Below the pieces are notes generated by a model. It saw only the letters and a list, made by a program, of their open reading frames with translations, did not search any database and was not told where the DNA came from. Shown in pieces: positions 1 through 10,215 of a stretch of DNA of 64,000 nucleotides; position 1 is the first letter of the stretch, and every line of letters begins with the position of its first letter. The DNA is from Aristolochia californica (Eukaryota; Streptophyta; Magnoliopsida; Piperales; Aristolochiaceae), in the NCBI GenBank assembly GCA_029961685.1, contig JARWKL010000012.1, positions 17,221,227 to 17,285,226 of the forward strand, in the 5' to 3' direction. The position numbers and the translations under genes were made by a program.

Positions 1-176
1 CGTTGCCCTTCTCAGCCTCTCGAGCCTTCTTTGTTTAGAAACGGCGTCACCCTTCTCAGCCTCTCGAGCCTTCTCTGTTCAGAAACAGCGACGCCCTTCT
101 CAGCCTCTCAAGCCTCCTCTATTCAGAAATAGCATCACCCTTCTCAGCCTCTAGAGCCTCCTCGGTTCAGAAACTG
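1..176. repeat. 44-bp tandem repeat, four copies
   Basis: Four consecutive 44-bp units each contain the core CCCTTCTCAGCCTCT followed by an AGCC(T/C)(T/C)CT block and a TTCAGAAA-like end. The units differ by a few substitutions. The array touches the window edge, so more copies may lie to the left. No protein can be assigned to it. Confidence 0.85.
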
Positions 177-570
177 TGTTGTCTCTGTTAGTCCCTAGAT
201 AGATGAAAAAAAATCAGCATAGTGGGAAACTTAATTTTTTTTCCCTTTGAGTGTAGCACACGCTAACGCATATAAAGAATATGCAAAATCTCCTCCATGT
301 CCTACTTGGGTGGTGTGGGCCAGGCTCTACAGTACTCAACAAAAAGGAGCTAAGGAGAAATGAAAGGAGTTGCCGCAATTATGTATCGTGCACTTTCAAT
401 CTCTACCGAAAAATTGAGAGATGGTTAATGCATGAAGTTGTCTTCCACCTCTTGTTGCTGGTAAGATCTTGGGTGGACCTGGTAAAAAAGAAACCATGGT
501 GTGCTGGTTCTTCTCAACTCCTCAATTATTTAGTAGCTAGATGGAGCCACTTGATCCAATCAGGCTTGAT
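177..570. other. unassigned sequence
   Basis: This stretch is AT-rich. A 107-residue open frame runs from 281 to 604 but shows no recognisable motif. Its 3' part abuts the transporter-like pseudogene and might be the decayed upstream portion of that copy. I see nothing else in it. Confidence 0.4.
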
Positions 571-1013
571 TCAGATCCACTTCTTGGTGATGTTTTGGCT
601 CTAGTCTCTGCTGCACTATATGTTGTTTACATCAATTATTATTCGTAAAAAGTTACCTGATAAAGAAAAAGAAGATGCCAAGGCCAGCATGGCGTTGTTC
701 CATGAGTTTTTTGGGTTGTTCAATCTGTTGATTTTCCTGCCAGTTGCTCTTGTTCTGAACTTTATGAAGGTGGAGTCATTTCATGTGCTGAGCTTGAAGC
801 AATTCAGACTCATTGTTGGAAAGCTCAGCTAGACAATTTTCTAAGTGATTACTTATGGGCAAAGGCAGTCCTCCTTACTACATCTATATAAGCAACAGTC
901 TGACTTACAATTCAGGTTGCCCCTGACGCTATTATAGATTTAGTAACTGGCCATGCCCCACATCTTAAGGATTACCTTGGAGCTATAACTGTAAGGTTGG
1001 ATTTACCGGCATA
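571..1013 (+). pseudogene. decayed SLC35/EamA-type transporter copy
   Basis: Three successive reading frames give DPLLGDVLALVSAALY, then RKKLPDKEKED and GLFNLLIFLPVALVLNF, then LSDYLWAKAVLLTT and a PHLKDYLGA-like end. From memory of the family, this order matches the C-terminal membrane helices of plant EamA/SLC35F-type transporters, which are multi-spanning solute or nucleotide-sugar carriers. The frame changes near 635 and 830, and stops lie near 895-910. No GT-AG intron is needed to follow the homology, so this looks like a processed retrocopy. It cannot encode a working carrier. The family call rests on recognition without a search. Confidence 0.55.
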
Positions 1014-1199
1014 AATATCACATCTACCACTTGCTCACCTTTTAGTGTTATCTATGTTATCTCTAGTATATTATGTCATTATTAATAAAATTATTTTTTT
1101 GGTTTGAGAGGAGATCTCACGAGATGGTTTGACTTGGGTTCTCATCTCTTGTGTTGGCTTGCTTGTATGCATCAGTTGCATATTGTTAGTCCCTTGCCA
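1014..1199. other. unassigned spacer
   Basis: This short AT-rich interval separates the transporter pseudogene from the solo LTR. It holds no recognisable feature. Confidence 0.4.
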
Positions 1200-1785
1200 T
1201 GGATCTAGTAACTCGGCGTGGGAGTGGTGAATCCAGAGTGTGAAATACGAGTTCAGCACTGGTAGGTGCTACTGCTCTCGGTAAGAATGTAGGAACTTGT
1301 TATGGATCTCGGAAAAGGAAGATTATTGGCCTCCTTTGTTGGTCTCGAATGAGAGGTTGAGAACCCTCTTGCTCTTCATGGAAAGAGAGAATTTTTAGCC
1401 TCTTGTTGTTCACAAAAATTCAGAAATTGGGACTCTTCTCTCTCAGTAATGTTGTAGATAACAATATAGATAAAAAAAAGGGATAGGAGAGAAATCAGAT
1501 TCAAGAGGGAACCTGGACCTAGAGCTCGTCAAGGAGAACTCTTAACCCTGTTTAACCTAAAAATCAGACTTGTCTTCTCTTCATTCATTTGCCCTCTAAA
1601 TAGGGTTTGACGCAATTAGAGTTTAGGGTTTAATAATTATAATTTTTCCCCTGCGACATCTTGCCTTAAATACTTAATGAAAAATATACTTAAAAGCAAT
1701 ATAAAATGTGAAAGTAAAAGCAATTAACTCAGTGAGTTAGTGGCGCCTCCTTTGGGTGACTCGGCTAGCTATTGAGTCCTCAACA
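1200..1785 (-). mobile_element. solo LTR related to the gypsy element at 13472-19651
   Basis: It begins TGGATCTAGTAACTCGGCG and ends ATTGAGTCCTCAACA. These match the two ends of the 891-bp gypsy LTRs (TGGATCGAGTAACACGGCG and ATTGAGTCCACAACA). The middle also shares the CTCAGTGAGTT...GTGACTCGG block near the 3' side. It is about 586 bp, shorter and more diverged than those LTRs. No gag or pol lies beside it, which fits LTR-LTR recombination. The flanking pentamers (TGCCA and CATAT) do not match, so no target-site duplication supports the ends. Confidence 0.7.
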
Positions 1786-1799
1786 CATATCTTCTGTAT

Positions 1800-2633
1800 T
1801 GTAGAACTCTAAAAACATTTTCTCACTCGCCAAAAATTTCCTTAAGGTCATACCCGGTCAAATTTGTTAATTTATTCCAATTCTACCATCACAATCTTCA
1901 TTTTTTACCGTGGTGGTTATTTTTTCTTCTTTTCCATCCTACTATCCTTTTTTAACTCTTTATCCCCCTTTGGATCCACCTCTTGTGTGTTGCTTCGGTT
2001 AGTTCCTTTTTTTTATATATATGGGTGTTTAACTCTGTTTAGACTTTTATCGGTACCCTTAAGTAGGTTTTTCTCGTCATCCTTCCATTGATTGTCAGTA
2101 CCCTTTTTAATGATTATTATCACTACTTTGTTTGAAATCCAATGAGGTTAGTTTTTACTTTTTTTTTATATATGTCACCTGTCTTATTTTTTAGAGTTTA
2201 TGTCCGAGTGAGTACTTATTCTCGAGATACCTTGATGGAGGAGATAATTATTAATTATTCTTTATTTTTTGTTTCAAACTGGGATTACACCGATACCTCC
2301 CAACTTGAGGGAGAGAATATAATGATATATATAAAGGATTCTATAAGTTGAATCAAGCCTCATCACTTTCCTTACTCTATTGCTTGATAATTACATTTGA
2401 AAATTGATTGTTGTAGTGGTTGTGCCTCCTTCTGGAATTGAAGTATGGGTATCGCTATCACATAAGAAGAAGAAATAGAAACTACCACAAAGAATTTCAC
2501 GTGTTGTGGTAATCAAATTTTATGTGACCAAAATATTTACGCAAGGATAAGTACAATATGAAGAATTTCTTTTTAAAGACCAATAACCTTTTTCATTTCA
2601 AGTTGAAGTTATAAACTCCGATTTGAGGGGGCA
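1800..2633 (+). mobile_element. internal remnant of the non-autonomous LTR family
   Basis: Non-coding sequence shares blocks with the internal region of the complete copy at 3866-6472 and with the copy ending at 42686. Examples are TGTGTGTTGCTTCGGTT followed by ATATATGGGTGTTTAA, and an AACTGGGATTACACC...ACTTGAGGG block. It ends in a purine tract (GATTTGAGGGGGCA) directly before an LTR. No reading frame of note is present. The left end is not defined. Confidence 0.6.
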
Positions 2634-2975
2634 TGTTGACGAACATGTATGAAAGAGCCTTACATGAGTCTCACTGCGAGAACTCTAATAAAGCCAGAAT
2701 TAATATGGTGGAGTCAAAGAAGAGTCCCATAGGAAAGAAATCTCACATAAGAGGTTCAGTTTAAAGTTATTTTAGTTACATTAGTTTTCTAATTATGTTC
2801 AGTTATTTAATTGTGTTTGGACCTATCTTTTGGAGTTTGACTTTGGGTGTAATTGAGACAAAGGTAGTTAAATTGTAACACGATTATACTTGTTTCCTCT
2901 ATTATAAATAGAGGTCTATTGTACTTAGTTATAATCAAGTCAGTGAGTTATTATTTCTGCTCCAAAAATTCAATA
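2634..2975 (+). mobile_element. 3' LTR of a non-autonomous LTR element
   Basis: It starts TGTTGACGAACATG immediately after a polypurine tract and ends AAAAATTCAATA, a mutated form of the family terminus ATAAATTCAACA. Inside it shares TTTGGGTGTAATTG, a TAAATAGAGGT promoter-proximal block and a TAATCAAGTCA block with the LTRs at 3866, 6088 and 42283. It is an old copy, and no matching 5' LTR was found to the left. Confidence 0.65.
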
Positions 2976-3500
2976 GAAAACATCAATAGCCATTCATGAA
3001 AGAACAAAAAGCATGCATAATATGCAAAGCATTGAAACCAAGAAAGGGTTGTTGTTGTCGTTGATTGTCTTTTGTTTTTCAACATATACTCGTACCTTGA
3101 TAACTAAAGAAATTCATGCCAACAGTGAAGAAAGAAAACAAACTCAATGTGAGAAGAGAGAAGCATTGATGCTCTTATCTAGAAACTATCAATAGGCATA
3201 CGTCATGACAGAGAAAAATGAGGCATCTATTTAGATTGAAAAAGGAGGTAGAAGAAGGTTGTTCAAGAGGTTTACATATGTAACTAGTAGAAAGGAATAT
3301 TTGTAAAGATTTTGTTGGAATAAGAAAACAAAAGACTTAACAAAGAAATTTTTTAAGATCTCACCAAAATAAGGCTCCATTGTCACTATGGGTTGACTGA
3401 GTCAAATCATAGAACCTATTTTAATACTATGTTGAATTTCTGAAAAAAGATAAATAATACATTGACTTCTTTATTAATTGAGTACAATGAGCCGCTATTT
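2976..3500. other. unassigned sequence
   Basis: This AT-rich stretch has a 60-residue open frame (3013-3195) that shows no motif. I see no gene or element in it. Confidence 0.4.
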
Positions 3501-3865
3501 ATAATTGTTATAATGTGAGACCCACTATGGTGCTTGAGCTGGTGGGACCCACCATGAGGACGTGGGACACCAAGAAGAATCCTCACCCAAACAAGCACGA
3601 GTTGAGGAATTAACAAGCACAAATTGAATTGAGTTAGAAGACTTGAAGATCAAGTGGGGCCCATAAATATCTCATGAGCTAGCAACCTTATCAAGATGAG
3701 TTGGAAGATCATGAGGGACCAACAAGGATAAAGCCACGAGCTGGCCTCCTCCCTTATATTCACATGAATAAAGAAAGAGTTCTAGTTCAACTCAAATTAG
3801 TCTTCTAGGAGATTGGTTTGAATAGTCTTATCATAAAGAGTTAGAGTTGGAATGTAATTAGGATT

Positions 3866-4251
3866 TGTTGGAAGAAAGGGCCCAAGCCCACACGACCAAA
3901 GAAGGCCCACAAGATGGGCCCAAGTACATAAGAAGTAGGACCCACAATGATTACCATGAGCTGGTATCCTTATCACATCAGTTGGAAGATCAAGAAGGAC
4001 TCACAAAAGTATCTTTATCTTAGGGTCACAACCAAGAAGAGTTTTAGTTTGAGTTATTCTTATATTATATCTACATTGAGTTATTTAATTAAGCTAGGAC
4101 TTATCTTTAAGTGTTAGTGTTTGGGTGTAATTGGGTCAAAGGTAGTTTTATTGTAATAGGACTATACTACCTTCCTCTACTTTAAATAGAGGTTCATGTA
4201 CTCTAATTATAACAAGTCAATGAAGTATTTTCCTTTTCCATAAATTCAACA
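3866..4251 (+). repeat. 5' LTR of the nested non-autonomous element
   Basis: It begins TGTTGGAAGAAAGGGCCC and ends CCATAAATTCAACA. A TTTAAATAGAGGTTC block near the 3' third is a plausible TATA region. Confidence 0.9.
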
Positions 4252-4263
4252 TGGTGTCAGAGC
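4252..4263 (+). promoter_or_regulatory. primer-binding site of the nested element
   Basis: TGGTGTCAGAGC directly follows the 5' LTR. It matches the 3' end of initiator-Met tRNA (TGGTATCAGAGC) with one mismatch. Confidence 0.85.
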
Positions 4264-5276
4264 ATGTTCTATGAGTTGACTTGGTCAACCCACAGAGATA
4301 ATGAGATCCTTTTCTCTAAACCCTAAACCCTAAGTCTAGGTTCGTAGTTATTTTTTTTCAGTCCCTACACCTGTAGTTTTATTTGAGTTTTTGACCTTAT
4401 AATTAGATTTAAATATTGAAAATTATATATTTACGGAAAGACATTTGAGTCTACTTTCTAAATAAAAATTATTTGTTCCAATCAAAGTTATCTACTGATA
4501 GATATTGATATTTGAATGAGCAAAGGTTAGATTGAAAAATGGTTCGAGGAGCAGCAGCAATCTTCAGATTCCGAGGTATTTTTTGCTATCAAGAACTAGA
4601 CTTTATCAGAAGAAATATATATAAAAATAGATATCTGTAAGTATATTTTTTTACCTATTCAACCATTTTTTTATCTGAATTATCTACAAAGAGAAATCGA
4701 TATTTGAAGCAGCAAAGGTTAGTTTGAAAAAGAGGTTCAAGCGGCAGCAGAAAGCTTCAACTTCTGAGGTATTTTATGCTATCAAGAAAGAGACTTTATA
4801 TGGATAATTATATATCAAAAGAAATATATGTAAGTCTATTTTCTTTAATATTCAACCAATTCTCTGTATGATTTTTCTGTAAGGATAGTTTGATCTTGGA
4901 AGAGTCCAAGGTCACACTAGAAAAAAATGAGAAACAGTACTTAGTTCGGCCAAATGACAGAGACCAACATCTATCAGATTATTTGTCTTCTGATAATTAT
5001 ATTTTATGAATTAAATTTATAATTGGATGAAATTTATTTAAGTCTAGTTTTATATGGAGAAAATTTTAGGTCAATCTGATCTATATTTAAAGATATATTC
5101 GCATTTGAAGAATCAAAGGTCATGCTGATATTTTGTTGTATTGAAAATTCCGAATTTATGCCCATTGTTTCCGTCACTTTTTGAGTTGATATATCAAAAA
5201 ATATCTCACTTCTCCCTGGTTTGAGGGCTTATTGATATATCTCTATTTTTTGGGCTTATTGCTATATCTATGATAT

Positions 5277-5666
5277 TTGGTTCAAGCTGGGATCACTGCC
5301 AGTACCTCCCAGCATGAGGAGGAGAAGTACAAGAAGTACAAAAAAGAGGTATTTGATTACTTATGTTGTGGATACGTTTATGTGACCAAAATATTCAAGA
5401 AAGGGGGAACACAAAAGATGAAGCTTGTGTATCTAAGAAGAAATTTTTATATCAGATTATTTCATGGGTTCTTTTACAAAGTTTATTATTTGGTTCGTAT
5501 TATATGTGTTGGAAGATGGTCGTGTTATATACAACTGTTGCAATTATGTCTTTTTGGGGACATTAGTATTGAAGAAGAGGTGGCCTTATATCATCATTTA
5601 TTTTACCTTGTCAAAAAACTATCACGGTTTGGAAACCAAGATGGGCCTTGTCAAAAAAAAAAATAA
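5277..5666 (+). other. longest open frame of the non-autonomous element, probably not coding
   Basis: This 129-codon frame is rich in Tyr, Lys and Val. Its 3' part runs into a tandem-repeat region, and other frames overlap it. The aligned region of the copy at 40876-42686 does not keep the frame open. No domain is recognisable. I regard it as chance. Confidence 0.35.
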
Positions 5667-5785
5667 TAAAAAATATCACAGTTGGGAAACCGTGACGGAG
5701 GATACCGTATCAAAAAATATCACAGTTGGGAAACCATGACGGGCCCTGTCAAAAAATATCACAGTTGGGAGTCCATGATGGAGGA
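5610..5785 (+). repeat. tandem TATCACAGTTGGGAAACC units inside the nested element
   Basis: Four imperfect units of about 40-60 bp each contain TCAAAAAATATCACAGTTGG followed by a GA(C/T)GG(A/G) word. Two A-rich length changes separate the units. The sister copy near 41815-41955 has a related pattern (GAGAGTCG...GGACACGGTGATGGAGG), so this part of the internal domain is prone to expansion. Confidence 0.7.
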
Positions 5786-6075
5786 ATTTATTATTATATT
5801 TATGTTACTTTCCCCAATTAATATCATATATTACTACTCTACCTCTTGAGATTCGTTGTCCTGTGGAGGGACATGGTGGTGGAGATGGACACTTCAGAGC
5901 AATGTCTTAGTAGCTAGGAATGATTTACTCTCACTGATATTATACCAGCTGGACGTCATGAACGAGAGCACCAGCGTGAGGGGGAGTGTTGGAAGATCTG
6001 CCACATTATACAAAAAAAATATTCTTTATATCATTTGCAGCAAGCTGGGAGTTCTTGATGTTCTCTCACCCCCAA

Positions 6076-6087
6076 CTTGAGGGGGAC
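6076..6087 (+). promoter_or_regulatory. polypurine tract of the nested element
   Basis: CTTGAGGGGGAC immediately precedes the 3' LTR (TGTTGG), in the place where plus-strand DNA synthesis is primed. Confidence 0.8.
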
Positions 6088-6472
6088 TGTTGGAAGAAAG
6101 GGCCCAAGCCCACATGACCAAAGAACACCCACAAGATGGGCCCAAGCACATTCAAAGTAGGACCCACAATGATTACCATGAGCTGGCATCCTTATCACTT
6201 CAGTTGGAAGATCAAGAAGGTCTAACAAAAGTATCTTTATCTTAGGGGCACGACCAAGAAGAGTTTTAGTTTGAGTTATGTTTGTCTTTTATCTACATTG
6301 AGTTATTTAATTAAGCTAAGACTTATCTTTATGTGTTAGAGTTTGGGTGTAATTGGGACACAGGTAGTTTTATTGTAATAGGACTCTAATACCTTCCTCT
6401 ACTATAATAGAGGTTCATGTACTCTAATTATAATAAGTCAATGAAGTATTTTCCTTTTCCATAAATTCAACA
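6088..6472 (+). repeat. 3' LTR of the nested non-autonomous element
   Basis: It is co-linear with the 5' LTR, with about 30 differences by eye. The TATA-like block reads CTATAATAGAGG. It is followed by the GGATT duplication and then the rest of the copia LTR. Confidence 0.9.
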
Positions 6473-6723
6473 GGATTGTAAGGCTAATTGTATAAGGACT
6501 CTACCTCTTCCTCTACTATAAATAGAGGTGTTGTAATTCAGAAGTAATCAAGTTACACATCTCCTTCTTGAGTTAATCTCTCTCTCTCTCTTTGCCTGGC
6601 GCCACCTCTCTTTTATCTTTTATTTTTTCTTCTCTCTACCTGAGAGCTCTTCTTCCCTTTTCTTAATTTTTCCTTTTTCTTTCTCTTGCTCAAAATTAGG
6701 GAAAAGGGATCCTAAATTCAACA

Positions 6724-6732
6724 TGGTATCAG
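6724..6732 (+). promoter_or_regulatory. primer-binding site of the copia element
   Basis: TGGTATCAG follows the 5' LTR terminus CAACA. Nine bases match initiator-Met tRNA before the sequence diverges. Confidence 0.75.
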
Positions 6733-7217
6733 TACATTAAATTTAGGATCCCTCATCAAAGGAATTCTCTAAAGAAGTGATGATCAACACCACTCAAAGA
6801 AGACTATTTTGTAAAGGAAGAACACAAGCAGTGAGATATGTGCTCAAAATTTTATTCTTCATGTTACTGGTTTCCGAATTTAAAAGGTGATTTAAAGATG
6901 AGTATGTGAATGCTTTCATCTTATTATATTATGGATATGCATGCCTCTCTATCTAGAAGAAGCTATCCAAATAGTTTTGTCGGTTTAGAAATTTTGTTAA
7001 CCAAGACTAGTCCAATATCAGATTGCTGGAATTTTTTTTTAATGGGAACAAGAGTCCCCTGATATAGAAGATTGTTATTGAGTCTCTAATGAGTGGTATT
7101 AGAGAAAAAAAATCAGAATGATAATTTAGCAACAATGTTAAAATTCCCCATACATCGATTTGTTTGAAGAGTACTACTTGGTTTTGTTATTAGAATTTTT
7201 TTGAAGAAGGGCCTATC

Positions 7218-8100
7218 ATGGCTTAAGAGAATATGAATATCAAAAGTGATATATTAAGAATTACCACCATACCCTTACATGGGGTATCAAATTTTATGAA
7301 TTGGTCCACATCAGTTCAGAGGTTTCTTATAAGAAAAGACTTACTTGGTCACCTCACCAACTGAGTACCACCTATTGATGAAGATGATATTTTTTATAAC
7401 AAATGTTTGAAAAATGATACTTTGGTGATTAGTTGGCTAATATATAGCATGGAAGAACATGTCTCCAACAATGTCATTCATCTTGACACTACTAAAAAAA
7501 TTTGGGAGACATGTGCTAAACTGTACTCTTGCCCGGATACTCTACATAGACCATATGACATTCTCTAAAGAATGTTGTATACTAAACAAGGAGAAAATAT
7601 CCATGAGTACTTGGCCCACTTTAGAGGCTTTCTTCAAGAGTGGAAGTTAGCTCAGCCTTCAACCATAGATATTTCTATCCAAGACAAATAGAAGGAAGCC
7701 TTAATTACTGCTATTTGTCTTGCAAATGTTAAACCCCATCTTGAGATTGCCAAGAGTCAACTTCTGAGTGCTTTTGTTGTCCCCAAGTTTGATGATGTAT
7801 ACGCAACACTACTTCGTATTTCAGACACCTCTTCCTCCACTACTGAAGTATCATCCGCTATGTATTCTGATCATAGAGGATCATCATCTGATCACGACCG
7901 AGGCCGAGGCAAAGCATATAGAGGAGGCAGAGGAAGAGTTGGAAGGACTGGTGTTGGCAGACCAGATGGGAAAGAATGTACTCATTGTAAAAAATTTGGC
8001 CACACTATAGAGCAATGCTATTACAAGGATTCCAAGGCATCACTTACTGTGGACAATATGACCATTATAAAGAAATATGCTATAAAGCAAATGGATAGTT
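7218..8100 (+). pseudogene. copia gag (nucleocapsid) pseudogene
   Basis: The reading frame can be followed from an ATG whose third codon is a stop (ATGGCTTAA), through SMEEHVSNNVIHLDTTKKIW and NIHEYLAHFRGFLQEWK. It continues to an Arg/Gly-rich tail and a zinc knuckle with CTHCKKFGHTIEQC, a good CX2CX4HX4C CCHC box. This order is that of plant copia gag (UBN2/retrotrans_gag plus CCHC), which packages the element RNA in virus-like particles. In-frame stops after LLGHLTN and before KEALITA, plus a frame change near 7450, prevent full-length translation. Confidence 0.85.
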
Positions 8101-8277
8101 AGAATTGACAAGGGCTAATCAAGCCTTTATAAGTGGTACAAAAGAAGAACAACCCACAAAATCAGCAGCACAAATTTTTTTTACTGATGAAGAGTATGAA
8201 CTATTTCAGAAAATGAAGACAATGTTGGTTTCTTCTACTAGTTCCTCCGCCATTACTGCTGCCACTACGCTTCAGGT

Positions 8278-9530
8278 ATGCTATCTGCCTCATCTTCATC
8301 TTGGATAATTGACTCAGGAGCCTCTGTGCATCTCACAGGTAACAAAAATTTATTACATTCTCTATCTCCTAGTCTTTCACACAAGTTTGTTACCATAGCT
8401 GATGGTTCTCAAAGAAAGTCCAAGGGAAAGGTTCCACTTCTGTCACATCATCACTTTCGCTCCCTGATATTCTTTTCGTTCGTACTTTCCCTTTGAATCT
8501 ATTATCTGTTAGTCAGCTGACAAAATATTTTAATTGTTCTGTTACCTTCTCGCCCACTTCATGTGTCTTTCAGGATCTTATAACGAAGCAAGTGATTGGT
8601 GGAGGCCATGAACAAGGGTGGTTTTACTACTTGGGCGTGCCAAAAATGAATATGGTTTCCACTACTGAAAATGAGATACGTTTATGGCACAATCAGTTGG
8701 GACATCCATCTGCACAATCTCTTCATTATATGTTTCCTTCTCTTAAAGTAAGGTCAGAATTTCATTGTGAGGTTTGTCAATTGAGTAAACATCAAAGGAG
8801 TACATACTATCCTCATCCAGAAGTCAAAAGTGTTACTCCATTTTCTTTAATTCGTACTGATGTTTGGCGGCCCTTGAGTGTCTCTAACATTTCTCAAGCA
8901 AAATACTTTATTATATTTATTGATGATTTCACTCGCACAACTTGGTTGTTTATATTTAAGGAGCATTCTGAGATACCATTTATTTTTAGTCATTTCATGC
9001 TATGTTACTCACACAATTTGGTCAAAAAATAAAAATTCTTCGGTCTGATAATGCAAAAGAATATGTTTCCAAAGTCCTTGACTCCTTTTGTCAAGAAAAT
9101 AGCATTATCCATCAAACATCATGCGCCTACACTCCTCAACAAAATGGTGTAGCCAAATGGAAGAATCATCATATTCTTGAGGTAGCTCGAGGTTTATTAT
9201 ATGCCATGAAAGTTTCATACTTTTATTGGCCTCATGTTGTCCTTATGGCTTGCTTTCTTAAAAATCGTCTACCATCTACCGTTCTTGGTAATAAATCTCC
9301 TTACTCTAGATTATTACCAAATGATGATTCGTTTTCACTACCTTTGAAAGTCTTCGGATGTCAATGTTTTGTTCATAATTCATTACCTAGACACGACAAA
9401 CTTGATCCTAAATCTATCAAGTGTATCTTTTGGGATACTCTCGGACACAAAAGGGTTATGTTTGTTATAGTCCTACTCTTCAACGTTTAATTGTGTCCAG
9501 GGATGTAACATTTTTTGAAGACTACTCTTG
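8278..9530 (+). pseudogene. copia protease and integrase pseudogene
   Basis: WIIDSGASVHLTG marks the aspartic protease active site. NLLSVSQLTK follows, then the GAG-preIN zinc-binding block LWHNQLGHPS...CEVCQLSKH. The integrase core shows RTDVWRPLS, IDDFTRTTWLF, LRSDNAKEYVS and TPQQNGVAK, covering the two Asp positions; the usual E-R-K-N-R after NGVA reads WKNHH, so the catalytic Glu region is damaged. The segment ends at SRDVTFFEDYSWF, a typical integrase-RT linker. Frame breaks occur near 8460 and 9030. The enzyme would have processed Gag-Pol and inserted cDNA, but this copy cannot. Confidence 0.87.
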
Positions 9531-9635
9531 GTTTGTCCTCAATACCAGGTTCTCCTCGACTGGTTGTGCCTCATGATACAGAGATTATTCAACCTCTAGA
9601 GCAAGTGGCCGACACCACACCTGCCGCCACAACTA

Positions 9636-10208
9636 AGTCATTGGCAAGCACTTGAAAGGATACTACGATATCTGAAAGGAGCTCCAAGAAGAGTGCTTCT
9701 CTATAAAAACCATGATGACTTCAACATCGAAGGATTCTCAAATGCAGACTGGGCCAAATCCCCGGATGACCGAAAATCTACTTTGGGATTTTGTACTATG
9801 GTTGGAGGGAATTTGGTTACATGGAAAAGCAAGAAGCAAAATGTAGTAGCATAGTCTAGTGCAGAAGCAGAATACATAGCCATGGCACACACTGTTAGTG
9901 AACTCATATGGATAAGATCTCTTCTTACTGAATTGGGATTCTACAAAGAAGCTCTGATAGATCTATACCGTGATAATCAAGCAGCAATATACATTACATC
10001 AAATCCAGTCTTCCATGAAAGAACAAAGCATATTGAAGTGGACTGCCATTTTATACGAGAAAAATTCCAAGCATGTTTCTTATCTCTGAAGCATATATCA
10101 TCACAAAGTCAAGTTGCAGATATTCTCACTAAGACAGTCACTCACAAAATTATGTCTACCATATGCAGCAAGCTGGGCATTTATGATGTCTTCTCACCCC
10201 CAGCTTGA
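9636..10208 (+). pseudogene. copia RNase H and pol C-terminus
   Basis: The sequence picks up at HWQALERILRYLKGAP and continues with FSNADWAKSPDDRKST, SSAEAEYIAMAHTVSELIW, DNQAAIYITSNPVFHERTKH and ADILTKTV, ending CSKLGIYDVFSPPA and a stop. This is the complete C-terminal RNase H of copia pol, with D, E and D motifs present and one internal stop before SSAEAEY. It follows the integrase linker with no RT between, so about 0.7 kb or more has been deleted near 9638. A CTTGAGAGGGAG polypurine tract and the 3' LTR follow at once. Confidence 0.88.
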
Positions 10209-10215
10209 GAGGGAG

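Larger units (their letters stand above)
3866..6472 (+). mobile_element. complete non-autonomous LTR retrotransposon nested in the copia 5' LTR
   Basis: Two LTRs (386 and 385 bp, roughly 92% identical by eye) enclose an internal region of about 1.84 kb. GGATT is duplicated exactly at 3861-3865 and 6473-6477. A TGGTGTCAGAGC primer-binding site and a GAGGGGGAC purine tract sit at the expected ends. The longest open frame is only 129 residues, and no gag, protease, integrase or RT motif is visible. The last internal codons spell CSKLGVLDVLSPPT, the C-terminal tail of a copia polyprotein (CSKLGIYDVFSPPA in the host element). The element probably depends on a related copia for its proteins. Two more copies lie at 1800-2975 and 40876-42686. 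Confidence 0.9.
3506..6723 (+). repeat. 5' LTR of the copia element, interrupted
   Basis: The LTR is in two parts, 3506-3865 and 6478-6723, about 606 bp in all, separated by the nested element and its duplicated GGATT. The first part carries GAGGACGTGGGACACC and the second carries a CTATAAATAGAGGTG TATA-like block followed by a CTCTCTCTC tract. Both parts align co-linearly with the 3' LTR at 10216-10798. A 24-bp stretch near the start is absent from the 3' copy. Confidence 0.88.

Noticed and set aside
5277..5739. Protein gene in the non-autonomous element
   Set aside because: Three overlapping frames of 67-129 codons compete, none is kept in the sister copy near 41060-41500, and the sequence ends in tandem repeats.
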